Shown here: positions 17,122-25,482 of the stretch, one piece after another
Position numbering within the stretch: position 1 is the stretch's first letter
Layout of the letters: every line of letters starts with the position of its first letter
Assembly (NCBI RefSeq): GCF_014243395.1
Contig: NZ_JACLCP010000007.1
Coordinates: forward strand, 105,459-169,458
DNA length: 64,000 nt
Source of the DNA: Winogradskyella flava
GTDB taxonomy: Bacteria; Bacteroidota; Bacteroidia; Flavobacteriales; Flavobacteriaceae
Direction of reading: 5' to 3'
The notes under the pieces: model-generated
What the model was told of the DNA's origin: nothing
What the model saw: the letters and a program-made list of their open reading frames with translations, nothing else
The model's database searches: none
Translations under genes and position numbers: made by a program

Positions 17122-17697
17122 ATGAAAAAAATATTACTATCGGCAGCAATAGCTGTATTAGGTTTTACTCAGATAAACGCTCAAAATGATGACACTATTT
17201 CATCTTCATCTGAAACAACTTTTGGAATAAAAGCAGGATATTCTTCAGTAGCATTAAAAGTTTCAGCTGATGGTGCTGGTTCTGCTACAGAAGACCTCAC
17301 GGGGTTTTACTTTGGTGGTTTTGCCGAAATTAATTTGTCCGAAAAATTCGCACTTCAGCCAGAGCTTGTTTTCGGAAATTATTCAGAAGATGGTGAGAGC
17401 TCAGGGGTACTATTACTTCCTATTTTGGCTAAATATAAAGCAAACGAAGAATTTAGTTTACTTGCTGGTCCACAGTTTGATTATTTAACCAACGAAGAAG
17501 ATTCTGAAGGTTTAAAGCGTTTGGGTCTTGGTTTTACAATAGGTGCAGCGTATGATATTACTGAAAATGTAATTTTAGATGCGCGTTATAGTTTTGGATT
17601 ATCAGATAGATTTGATAGTGATATTGATGAATTTGAAGACTTCGATATAGAAGCTAGATTTAGTTATTTTCAAATAGGTCTAGGGTATAGGTTCTAG
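17122..17697 (+). CDS. Small outer-membrane beta-barrel protein
   Basis: 191 aa. Signal peptide to about residue 20 (GFTQINAQ), an acidic serine-rich N-terminal stretch, then paired strands with AEINLSEKFALQPELVFGNYS and YKANEEFSLLAGPQFDYL, ending QIGLGYRF. Clearly paralogous to the gene at 16473, with the same strand-turn-strand motifs and terminal Phe needed for insertion by the Bam complex. It is flanked by its own -7 box and terminator, so it is a separate transcription unit. Confidence 0.8.
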   Translation: MKKILLSAAIAVLGFTQINAQNDDTISSSSETTFGIKAGYSSVALKVSADGAGSATEDLTGFYFGGFAEINLSEKFALQPELVFGNYSEDGESSGVLLLPILAKYKANEEFSLLAGPQFDYLTNEEDSEGLKRLGLGFTIGAAYDITENVILDARYSFGLSDRFDSDIDEFEDFDIEARFSYFQIGLGYRF

Positions 17698-17718
17698 AGA
17701 TTAAGTTATAGGATTTTA

Positions 17719-17742
17719 AGAGAGGCTTTTAAGCCTCTTTTT
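17719..17742 (+). terminator. Rho-independent terminator
   Basis: AGAGGCTT (17721-17728) pairs with AAGCCTCT (17731-17738), followed by T residues, just after the second barrel gene. Confidence 0.8.
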
Positions 17743-17819
17743 CTGTTTAAAAACTTTATTTATCGACGAAATACATATTTTTTTAACATAAAATAGAATT
17801 ATACTATAATTCGATACCC

Positions 17820-17827
17820 TACATTTG
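17820..17827 (+). promoter_or_regulatory. Perfect -7 box upstream of the third barrel gene
   Basis: TACATTTG, identical to the box upstream of the second barrel gene, lies 34 bp before the ATG at 17862. No -33 TTTG is seen at the standard spacing, as in the neighbouring paralogue. Confidence 0.45.
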
Positions 17828-17861
17828 CCGACCAAATATTATTAAATTAAACTTACAAAAC

Positions 17862-18413
17862 ATGAAAAAATTATTACTAATGGCTGCTGTTGCAGTATTC
17901 GGATTTACAAATGTTAATGCACAAGAAGACAAAGAAAGCTCAAATGCTCTTACTGAGGGTTCTTGGTTAGTAGAAGCTAATACCGGTTTTGGTGGAGGTG
18001 CTACAAGTGCAGCTCATAGATCAAATACATCGTTTGGTTTAACAGCAGTTGATGGTGTTACTATATGGTCAATTGGTGGTGAAGCAGGTTATTTTATAAA
18101 GGATGATTTAGCTTTAAAAGTTGGTCTTGGTTACAATGATTTTGATGGCGCTTCAACATTTACTTACAAGTTAGGTGCGAAGTACTATGTAGCTAGTCAA
18201 TTTCCTGTACAAATCGATGTAACTGGTGCATCTGGAGATGACGTGTTCGGTGAAGAAAGCCCATTGTGGTTAGGTATACAAGGTGGTTATGCTTGGTTTG
18301 TTGCAGACAATATCTCTATTGAGCCAGGTTTAAGATACAACTTATCTTTAAATGAAGATTTTACAGATGAGGGTGTTCTTGAATTGAATATTGGATTTGC
18401 ACTACATTTCTAA
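17862..18413 (+). CDS. Small outer-membrane beta-barrel protein
   Basis: 183 aa. Signal peptide ending NVNAQ near residue 20. The remainder is Gly/aromatic-rich strand sequence (GLGYNDFDGASTFTYKLGAKYYV, IEPGLRYNLSL) ending IGFALHF. It is more divergent from the two preceding barrels but keeps the same signal and terminal aromatic residue. Independent unit with its own -7 box and a strong terminator. Confidence 0.78.
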   Translation: MKKLLLMAAVAVFGFTNVNAQEDKESSNALTEGSWLVEANTGFGGGATSAAHRSNTSFGLTAVDGVTIWSIGGEAGYFIKDDLALKVGLGYNDFDGASTFTYKLGAKYYVASQFPVQIDVTGASGDDVFGEESPLWLGIQGGYAWFVADNISIEPGLRYNLSLNEDFTDEGVLELNIGFALHF

Positions 18414-18431
18414 ATACTAGAGATTAAGCAT

Positions 18432-18463
18432 AAAAAAACCGAAGCATATGCTTCGGTTTTTTT
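18432..18463 (+). terminator. Strong palindromic terminator
   Basis: A fully palindromic 18-nt core (CCGAAGCATATGCTTCGG) is flanked by seven A and seven T residues. It ends the third barrel gene and separates it from aroQ. Confidence 0.9.
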
Positions 18464-18490
18464 ATGCTTATATTTTAATATATTTACTTT

Positions 18491-18907
18491 ATGAAGCAAC
18501 TCATCATCATTAATGGTCCCAATCTTAATCTTTTGGGTAAACGTGAACCAGAAGTTTATGGTAATCAAACTTTTGAAGATTACTTAAACACCTTAAAATC
18601 TAAATATAACAACTTTAATATCGATTACTTCCAGTCTAATATAGAGGGTGAATTAATTGATAAGATTCAAGAAGTTGGTTTTACCTATGATGGTATTATA
18701 TTGAATGCCGCTGCATACACGCATACCTCTGTTGGAATTGGTGATGCCATAAAGGCCATAACTACTCCTATAGTGGAAGTTCATATATCCAATACATTTT
18801 CAAGAGAGGACTTTAGGCACCAGTCGTACATTTCTCCAAATGCTAAAGGGGTAATACTCGGATTTGGTTTGAAAAGTTATGATTTGGCTATTCAAAGTTT
18901 TATATAA
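18491..18907 (+). CDS. aroQ: Type II 3-dehydroquinate dehydratase
   Basis: 138 aa cytosolic enzyme that converts 3-dehydroquinate to 3-dehydroshikimate in the shikimate pathway. Type II signatures are present: IINGPNLNLLGKREPEVYG at 5-23 with the catalytic Tyr22, NAAAYTHTS near 72-80 and VEVHISNTFSREDFRHQS with the catalytic His near 100. The length is slightly short for the family (about 140-150 aa) but complete. It is separated from xerD by the three barrel genes and followed by a fourth barrel gene after 7 bp. Confidence 0.93.
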   Translation: MKQLIIINGPNLNLLGKREPEVYGNQTFEDYLNTLKSKYNNFNIDYFQSNIEGELIDKIQEVGFTYDGIILNAAAYTHTSVGIGDAIKAITTPIVEVHISNTFSREDFRHQSYISPNAKGVILGFGLKSYDLAIQSFI

Positions 18908-18914
18908 AACTAAA

Positions 18915-19388
18915 ATGAAGAAAGCACTTTTACTTTTTGTCTTAATTTGTTATGCAGTCACCGCACATGCTCAAACTGATTTCGGAATTAAAGGAGGTCT
19001 TAATGTTACATTTTATAAGGTTACTGAGGGCGATTTTGGCACAAATCCCAGTGAGGAGATTGGTGCCTATGGTGGCGTGTTTTTTGATATTGAGTTTGAA
19101 GATAAACTGCACCTTCAACCTGAATTGCTTTACATTCACATCAGGGACTTTCAGTTTTTAAATGCACCGATTTATTTAGAATATGATGTGAGTCGAGACT
19201 TTCATATTCTCATTGGTCCAAGTCTAAACTATTTCTTCGACTTTTTCTCAAATAAATTCAAGGTTAGGGCAGATCTTAGTTTGGCCTATAATTTATCTAC
19301 CAACCTTGATCTTCATATGAAATACACTATTGGTTTTCAAGAACTTGCTCCTAATATTCTGTTCTTTGGCTTAGGTTATAAGCTTTAG
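18915..19388 (+). CDS. Small outer-membrane beta-barrel protein cotranscribed with aroQ
   Basis: 157 aa from the ATG at 18915 (MKKALLLFVLICYAVTAHAQ is the signal peptide); an in-frame start at 18879 lies inside aroQ. Strand motifs EFEDKLHLQPELLYI and YDVSRDFHILIGPSLNYF resemble those of the other barrels, and the protein ends FGLGYKL. Only 7 bp separate it from aroQ, so it is likely translated from the aroQ mRNA. Function unknown. Confidence 0.75.
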   Translation: MKKALLLFVLICYAVTAHAQTDFGIKGGLNVTFYKVTEGDFGTNPSEEIGAYGGVFFDIEFEDKLHLQPELLYIHIRDFQFLNAPIYLEYDVSRDFHILIGPSLNYFFDFFSNKFKVRADLSLAYNLSTNLDLHMKYTIGFQELAPNILFFGLGYKL

Positions 19389-19530
19389 TTTTAAGAATTC
19401 CTTATCATAAAAATTTAAGCCTTTTCACTTTTAATTAACTGTCATTTTTGTTTTGATTGTGATTTACTTGGGATTGTTTAACAGCAACGCCCGCTATGTT
19501 TGCTGATATTAATTCTAACAACAATCAATC

Positions 19531-20073
19531 ATGAAACAGTTTATTTTAATTACAACTTTTACAGTTTTTTCAATCTCAAACCTATTTGCCCAGGATTTTA
19601 CTGATGTAAAGACTAAGGCTTTTAATTTTGGAGCAAGACTAGGTACAAGCATCTATACTATTAAGGCGCCAAACGACAGTAGGAGTTGGAATGGTCTCTA
19701 TGCCGGAGTCTTTATTGAAAAACGCTTATCAAATAAATGGGGGATACAACTAGAATCAAATTATATTGGCTCATCAATTTTGCAATTCCCTTTGCTTTTA
19801 AAATATAAAATCACAGATAAATTTGAGATTTATGGAGGTGGAACACTAGATGTTTCATTTGAGCAGAAAAACTCTGCTGAAGTGTTTAGAAATAAGCGTT
19901 TTGGTGCATCACTTATACTTGGTGCACAATACAATATTAACTCTCATTGGTTTATTGAGGGACGATATATTCATGGATTGACAAGTCAATTCCCCATATT
20001 TCAAGGTTTTGATTCTCAGTCCATTTATGGCAAAAAACGCTCTTTTAACTTTGGTATTGGTTATAAGTTCTAA
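19531..20073 (+). CDS. Small outer-membrane beta-barrel protein
   Basis: 180 aa. Signal peptide to about residue 20 (SISNLFAQ). Paralogous strands IEKRLSNKWGIQLESNYI and YKITDKFEIYGGGTLD follow, ending NFGIGYKF. It is the fifth and last member of the barrel array and has its own terminator. The pattern (L/I)S(D/E/N)K(F/W)..QPE, shared across the array, indicates duplication from one ancestor. Confidence 0.75.
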   Translation: MKQFILITTFTVFSISNLFAQDFTDVKTKAFNFGARLGTSIYTIKAPNDSRSWNGLYAGVFIEKRLSNKWGIQLESNYIGSSILQFPLLLKYKITDKFEIYGGGTLDVSFEQKNSAEVFRNKRFGASLILGAQYNINSHWFIEGRYIHGLTSQFPIFQGFDSQSIYGKKRSFNFGIGYKF

Positions 20074-20074
20074 T

Positions 20075-20110
20075 AAAAAAAGCGATTCACCATTAAGTGA
20101 ATCGCTTTTT
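20075..20110. terminator. Bidirectional terminator
   Basis: AAAAAGCGATTCAC pairs with GTGAATCGCTTTTT around loop CATTAA. It serves the last barrel gene and the convergent lpdA. Confidence 0.9.
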
Positions 20111-20135
20111 CATTTTTATTAAAGTTTTTAAAATA

Positions 20136-21512
20136 TTATAAATGAATCACTTCGTCATATGCATCTGCGACAGCTTCCATTACTGCTTCACTCATCGTTG
20201 GGTGAGGATGAACAGCCTTTAAAACTTCATGCCCTGTAGTTTCCAACTTTCTTCCCAAAACCGCTTCTGCAATCATATCGGTTACACCAGCTCCTATCAT
20301 ATGGCAACCTAACCATTCACCATATTTGGCATCAAAAATTACCTTCACAAAACCATCTTTATTACCACCTGCACTCGCTTTTCCAGAAGCAGAGAATGGA
20401 AATTTACCAATCTTAATATCAAGTCCTTGTTCCTTTGCTTGAGCTTCAGTTAAGCCAACACTTGCAATTTCTGGAGAACAATAGGTACAACCAGGAATGT
20501 TTCCGTAGTCTAATGCCTCCACATGATGTCCAGCAATTTTTTCAACACAAAGTATACCTTCAGCAGATGCCACGTGAGCTAAAGCTTGGCCTGGAGTAAC
20601 ATCGCCAATAGCATAGTATCCAGGAATATTAGTTTGGTAATAATCGTTTACGATTATTTTATCTCTATCTGTTACAATACCTACATCTTCTAAACCTATA
20701 TTTTCAATATTAGATTTTATACCAACGGCAGAAAGTACGATATCAGCTTCGAGAATTTCTTCTCCCTTTTTAGTCTTAACTGTAGCTTTTACGCCTTTGC
20801 CAGAGGTGTCAACAGAAGTGACTTCGGCTGAAGTCATGATCTTTATGCCAGATTTTTTGAAACTACGTTCTAATTGCTTTGATACTTCATCATCTTCAAC
20901 TGGAACAATCTTTGGCATATATTCAACTATAGTGACTTCAGTTCCCATAGAATTGTAGAAGTAAGCAAATTCAACACCTATAGCTCCAGAACCTACTACA
21001 ATCATTTTCTTAGGTTGCTGTTCTAGAGTCATAGCTTTTCTGTAGCCTATAACTTTCTTACCATCTTGCGGTAAGCTCGGCAGTTCACGAGAACGTGCTC
21101 CAGTTGCTATAATGATATGATCAGCTGAATATTCAGTACCATCAACATCAATTTTTTTACCTGGTTTTACTTTTCCAAAGCCCTCAATAACATCAATCTT
21201 GTTTTTCTTCATCAAGAACTTTACGCCATTACTCATACCATCAGCAACACCGCGACTGCGTTTTACAACGGCGTCGAAATCGTGCTCGGCATCTTTTACT
21301 TTTAAGCCATAATCTTCAGCATGTTTAAGGTATTCAAATACTTGAGCTGATTTTAAAAGTGCTTTCGTTGGAATGCAGCCCCAATTTAAACAAACACCTC
21401 CCAAACTTTCCTTTTCAACAACAGCTGTTTTAAAGCCTAACTGAGAAGCTCTAATTGCTGTAACATAACCACCAGGACCACTTCCTAAAACTATAACATC
21501 GTATTTGCTCAT
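20136..21512 (-). CDS. lpdA: Dihydrolipoyl dehydrogenase
   Basis: 458 aa flavoprotein, the E3 subunit of 2-oxoacid dehydrogenase complexes; it reoxidises dihydrolipoamide with NAD+. FAD-binding GSGPGGY is at 10-16 and the redox disulfide is C41/C46 in GGVCLNWGCIPTK. The NAD site has GSGAIGVEFA near 175, and the catalytic base is His in AVHPHPTMSE near 437. The start at 21510-21512 (MSKYDVIVLGSG) is preferred over an upstream frame start at 21575, which lies before the -7 box. Confidence 0.93.
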   Translation of the reverse strand: MSKYDVIVLGSGPGGYVTAIRASQLGFKTAVVEKESLGGVCLNWGCIPTKALLKSAQVFEYLKHAEDYGLKVKDAEHDFDAVVKRSRGVADGMSNGVKFLMKKNKIDVIEGFGKVKPGKKIDVDGTEYSADHIIIATGARSRELPSLPQDGKKVIGYRKAMTLEQQPKKMIVVGSGAIGVEFAYFYNSMGTEVTIVEYMPKIVPVEDDEVSKQLERSFKKSGIKIMTSAEVTSVDTSGKGVKATVKTKKGEEILEADIVLSAVGIKSNIENIGLEDVGIVTDRDKIIVNDYYQTNIPGYYAIGDVTPGQALAHVASAEGILCVEKIAGHHVEALDYGNIPGCTYCSPEIASVGLTEAQAKEQGLDIKIGKFPFSASGKASAGGNKDGFVKVIFDAKYGEWLGCHMIGAGVTDMIAEAVLGRKLETTGHEVLKAVHPHPTMSEAVMEAVADAYDEVIHL

Positions 21513-21541
21513 AAGTAATTTTTTAGTTGAATTTTGAAGCA

Positions 21542-21549
21542 CAAAAGTA
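21542..21549 (-). promoter_or_regulatory. Perfect -7 box of lpdA
   Basis: The minus strand reads TACTTTTG. The start site would be about 25 nt upstream of the chosen lpdA ATG. A TTTG lies 23 bp further upstream (21573-21576), longer than the preferred spacing. Confidence 0.45.
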
Positions 21550-21645
21550 ATAAATTCCAAAAAGAAATATTCCAAATTATGAAACTTTCAATCCTTGAAA
21601 GCACTTAGTAAAAGATAATCTAGAATTTGGTGTTTATTTTCTGAA

Positions 21646-22200
21646 TTATAAGTCATCCGTGAAATGACGTTTTGCCTTGTCCTTAGAAAACTTATCCGTA
21701 TTGTAATCTTTAGATTTACCTTTAGGAATAGATAAGGAAGCCCAGTTGGCACCTTTAATAAGCTTACCAATGAAAACAATTTGTCCTATGTGGTAGGCAT
21801 AATGCATCATCTGTCTATTTATAGCCTCGGTAACCGTATGTCCTTGATTTCTAATATATATGATTTGATGCATGTCATTTTCAGACAAGGGTTTGATGGC
21901 ATCGAAGAGGCAATCCCAACCTTTGTTCCATGCATCAATTAGATCTTGTTTAGTAGTAAAGGTATCCAGAAATTCCTCATCACGTTGGCGCCATGTTTTC
22001 TCGCCATCTTCTGTCAGAAAATTTGTCCAACGACTCAACATGTTCCCGACAATATGCTTCACTATTATACTTATAGAATTAGAGTCTGTTGCGAACTCTT
22101 TCTTTAATTCTTCAAAAGTCAATTGCGAGATGGTCTTATCTCCGAGGCTTTTATAATATTCAAACTGCTTAATGGCGGAGGATAGGTAAGAGGTATTCAT
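21646..22200 (-). CDS. DUF1572 family (DinB-superfamily) protein
   Basis: 184 aa four-helix-bundle protein. The conserved His residues IVKHIVGNMLSRW (about 46-58), MMHYAYHIGQIVFIGK (about 131-146) and the C-terminal WASLSIPKGKS match DUF1572. The DinB superfamily often binds a divalent metal through three His, and some members are thiol-dependent S-transferases; no substrate can be named. No signal peptide. Not clearly in an operon. Confidence 0.85.
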   Translation of the reverse strand: MNTSYLSSAIKQFEYYKSLGDKTISQLTFEELKKEFATDSNSISIIVKHIVGNMLSRWTNFLTEDGEKTWRQRDEEFLDTFTTKQDLIDAWNKGWDCLFDAIKPLSENDMHQIIYIRNQGHTVTEAINRQMMHYAYHIGQIVFIGKLIKGANWASLSIPKGKSKDYNTDKFSKDKAKRHFTDDL

Positions 22201-22333
22201 AATTCATTTAATTCAGCATAAAGCTATGAACAAATTATGATTAAAATAAGAATTTATCATAGTTTGAAACAATGTCTATATTTAATAATATTACAGAAAA
22301 CAAACAGCTTGAAACAAAATATGGCTATTTAGC

Positions 22334-22819
22334 TTATTCTCCTTTTGGAACAAATTTTAAAGCAACACCATTAATACAGTGACGCTTTCCTGTGGTATCT
22401 TTCGGTCCATCATTAAACACATGGCCTAAATGTCCTCCACATGTAGCACAATGTTCTTCAGTACGAGCGTAACCAATATTATAATCAGTTGAAAATGCTA
22501 CATTACCCTCAACTTCCCTGTCAAAGCTCGGCCAACCTGTACCAGAGTCAAACTTATGCTCACTTCTAAATAAAGGCGTGTCACAAGCAGCACAATGATA
22601 AACACCTTCTTCGTAGTTCTTGTTCAAAGGGCTAGAGAATGGTCGTTCTGTGCCGGCTTCACGCAAAACATAATACTGTTTTTCAGTGAGTTGTTCTTTC
22701 CATTCAGCTTCTGTTTTAGTTACAGGAAATGTTTCTTTTTCTTGGGTTTCGTTTTTCTGGGCTGAGCCGTTACAGTTAAAAAGTACGCTAACCAATGCAA
22801 ATAATAGTATCTTTTTCAT
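22334..22819 (-). CDS. msrB: Peptide-methionine (R)-S-oxide reductase, lipoprotein form
   Basis: 161 aa. It reduces methionine-R-sulfoxide in proteins. Zinc-binding CxxC pairs are CAACDTP and CATCGGHLGHVF; the catalytic Cys is in RHCINGVAL near 148. The N-terminus MKKILLFALVSVLFNC is a lipoprotein signal with lipobox Cys16, so the enzyme would be anchored in the envelope and repair secreted proteins. FDSGTGWPSF and VAFSTDYN are family hallmarks. Single-gene unit. Confidence 0.93.
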   Translation of the reverse strand: MKKILLFALVSVLFNCNGSAQKNETQEKETFPVTKTEAEWKEQLTEKQYYVLREAGTERPFSSPLNKNYEEGVYHCAACDTPLFRSEHKFDSGTGWPSFDREVEGNVAFSTDYNIGYARTEEHCATCGGHLGHVFNDGPKDTTGKRHCINGVALKFVPKGE

Positions 22820-22983
22820 TATGTAAAGTTATAAATTTTTATGTGTTTGTTCTGTCGTATTAACAAATTAAAAATTACGAAACCGTTTTAGTTTATTTAA
22901 GTTTAGTAACTTTAAACTGCGTATCGATTACTTCCGTAATTTCGCTACTTAGGAGTTTATATAATTAACCATAAAAGCAATTA

Positions 22984-24192
22984 ATGAAAGCATTATTTCT
23001 TACAAGGGAATTTCCTCCCTATGTTTATGGAGGTGCAGGAGTACATGTAGAATATTTAGCGAAAGAACTGTCAGAATTAATGCAGGTAGATGTGAGGTCT
23101 TTCGGAGACCAGGACACCAGTAGTAAAAGTCTGAGTGTTAAGGGTTATCCTTTTGATGATGGTGTTTTTGAAAATAGTGATGAGAGACTAAAGTCTGTGT
23201 TTAAAACCTTAAGTACAGGTCTGCATATGAACGCTGATCCTATTGATGCGGATGTGGTACATTGTCATACTTGGTACTCTCACTTTGCCGGTATAATGGC
23301 GAAATTGTGTTATGGAACGCCCTTGGTAGTTACTACACATTCTTTAGAGCCACTACGACCGTGGAAACGGGAGCAGTTGGGAAGAGGTTATGATGCCTCG
23401 TCATGGATCGAAAAGACAGCTATTGAGATGGCAGATTGCTTAATTGCTGTTTCCGAAGAAACAAAAGAAGATGTTTTAAAACATTTCGACGTCGATGAAA
23501 GTAAGATTGAGGTCGTTTACAATGGCATAGATTTAAAAGAGTATGTTTTCGTTAATGAAACCAACGTTTTAGAGACTTATGGGATTGATAAATCAAAACC
23601 TTATGTTTTATTCGTCGGTAGAATTACTAGGCAAAAAGGTATCGTTCATTTAGTAAATGCCATAAAATATATAGATCCTGATACTCAAATTGTACTTTGT
23701 GCAGGTGCTCCAGATACCAAGGACATAGCCAAGGAAATGGAAGATGCGGTTCATGAAGCTTCAAAAACGAGGAATAATATTTTCTGGATTGATAAGATGT
23801 TGGATAAAAAGGATGTGATTCAACTGTATTCTCATGCAGATGTGTTTTGCTGTCCATCTATTTATGAACCTTTCGGAATTATAAACATAGAAGCCATGGC
23901 TTGTGAAACGGCTGTAGTTGCAAGTGCAGTTGGAGGTATAAAAGAAGTTGTTCTTGAGGGAGAAACGGGATTATTGATTAATTTAGAGCAGCAGGATTTT
24001 GCACCTTTTGAACCTGTTAACCCAGATAAGTTCTCTCGAGACTTAGCAGATGGTATAAATAAAGTCACTGGAGATAAAATGCTAAGAGATAGAATGGCCA
24101 AGAACGGGCGGCAAAGAGTTGAGGCTTATTTTGACTGGAAAGCCATAGCTAATCAAACAAAAAAAATATATCAATCGCTAATAAATAAATAA
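22984..24192 (+). CDS. glgM: GT4 glycogen synthase / maltose-1-phosphate synthase
   Basis: 402 aa glycosyltransferase of family GT4, the actinobacterial-type GlgA/GlgM rather than the GT5 GlgA of enterics. GGAGVH at 16-21, HTWYSHFAG near 95-103, SRTxK-equivalent GRITRQKG near 212-219 and the EX7E pair E295/E303 are visible. Mycobacterial GlgM joins ADP-glucose to glucose-1-phosphate to give maltose-1-phosphate, the GlgE donor; other members extend glucan. Because glgC follows with a 1-nt stop/start overlap and glgE is nearby, the maltose-1-phosphate activity is likely but inferred. Confidence 0.85.
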   Translation: MKALFLTREFPPYVYGGAGVHVEYLAKELSELMQVDVRSFGDQDTSSKSLSVKGYPFDDGVFENSDERLKSVFKTLSTGLHMNADPIDADVVHCHTWYSHFAGIMAKLCYGTPLVVTTHSLEPLRPWKREQLGRGYDASSWIEKTAIEMADCLIAVSEETKEDVLKHFDVDESKIEVVYNGIDLKEYVFVNETNVLETYGIDKSKPYVLFVGRITRQKGIVHLVNAIKYIDPDTQIVLCAGAPDTKDIAKEMEDAVHEASKTRNNIFWIDKMLDKKDVIQLYSHADVFCCPSIYEPFGIINIEAMACETAVVASAVGGIKEVVLEGETGLLINLEQQDFAPFEPVNPDKFSRDLADGINKVTGDKMLRDRMAKNGRQRVEAYFDWKAIANQTKKIYQSLINK

Positions 24193-25457
24193 TGATAAAT
24201 AGTAAGGTTTTAAGTATAATTTTGGGTGGTGGACAAGGTTCTAGACTTTATCCCTTAACAGAGAAGAGATCAAAACCTGCCGTACCAATAGCAGGTAAGT
24301 ATAGATTGGTAGATATTCCAATATCTAACTGTATTAATTCGGACATTAAACGTATGTATGTATTGACTCAGTTTAACTCTGCATCTTTAAATAGGCATAT
24401 CAAGAACACGTATCATTTTAGTTTTTTTAGTTCTGCATTTGTAGATGTACTTGCTGCTGAGCAGACTATTCAAAGTGATAAATGGTTCCAGGGAACTGCA
24501 GATGCCGTAAGACAGAGTATGCATCATTTTCTTGAGCATGAATTTGAGTATGCCTTAATCTTATCTGGAGATCAATTGTATCAAATGGACTATAACGAAA
24601 TGATTGATGCACATATCGAAGCCAGAGCGGATATTTCAGTTGGTACTTACCCAGTAAATGCTAAAGACGGAACATCGTTTGGTATTATGAAAACTGATGA
24701 TCAAAACAGAATAACATCTTTCATAGAAAAGCCATCAGCCGATGTTATTGTAGATTGGAAGTCTGACGTAAGTGACGAAATGAAACAGCAAGGTCGCGAA
24801 TACTTGGGGTCAACAGGTATTTATATTTTCAATAGAGATTTGTTAGTAGAATTAATGAATGATGATAGCACTGTTGATTTTGGAAAGGAAATTATTCCGC
24901 AAAATATTGATAAACTAAAAATTGTTAGCTATCCATTTGAAGGTTATTGGACAGATATTGGTAATATCGATTCATTTTTCGAGGCAAACCTGGGCTTAAC
25001 TGATGCAATTCCTCAATTTAATCTCTATGATTTAGATAATCGTGTTTATACTAATGCGCGGATTTTACCAACATCAAAAATTTCAGGAACTACCTTGAAT
25101 AAAGCAGTAATTGCTGAAGGTTGTCTTGTGCATGCCGCTACAATAGAAAGATCCGTGATTGGTATCCGATCCAGAATAGGGAAAGAGTCCACAATTATTA
25201 ATACGTACATGATGGGTTGTGATAGTTATGAGTCCTTAGAATATATAGAAGATAATAGGATTGATGTTTTGCTTGGTATTGGTGAGCGCTGTTTTATTAA
25301 AAACGCAATTTTAGATAAAAATTGTCGAATAGGTGATGACGTTAGAATAAATGGAGGGCCACATCTTAAAGATACTGAAACAGATACTTACGTAATTAAG
25401 GATGGCATTGTTGTGGTAAAGAAAGATGCACTTATACCGGCAGGAACCATAATTTAA
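24192..25457 (+). CDS. glgC: Glucose-1-phosphate adenylyltransferase
   Basis: 421 aa. It makes ADP-glucose from ATP and glucose-1-phosphate, the committed step of bacterial glucan synthesis. The nucleotide-binding GGGQGSRLYPLT is at 12-23, WFQGTADAVRQ near 98-108, GDQLYQMDY near 125 and the substrate-binding IEKP near 177. A left-handed beta-helix domain fills the last 130 residues. Its ATG overlaps the stop of the GT4 gene (TAATG), so the two are translated together. Confidence 0.95.
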   Translation: MINSKVLSIILGGGQGSRLYPLTEKRSKPAVPIAGKYRLVDIPISNCINSDIKRMYVLTQFNSASLNRHIKNTYHFSFFSSAFVDVLAAEQTIQSDKWFQGTADAVRQSMHHFLEHEFEYALILSGDQLYQMDYNEMIDAHIEARADISVGTYPVNAKDGTSFGIMKTDDQNRITSFIEKPSADVIVDWKSDVSDEMKQQGREYLGSTGIYIFNRDLLVELMNDDSTVDFGKEIIPQNIDKLKIVSYPFEGYWTDIGNIDSFFEANLGLTDAIPQFNLYDLDNRVYTNARILPTSKISGTTLNKAVIAEGCLVHAATIERSVIGIRSRIGKESTIINTYMMGCDSYESLEYIEDNRIDVLLGIGERCFIKNAILDKNCRIGDDVRINGGPHLKDTETDTYVIKDGIVVVKKDALIPAGTII

Positions 25458-25482
25458 GAAAGTCTATTAAGATATGTTCTTT

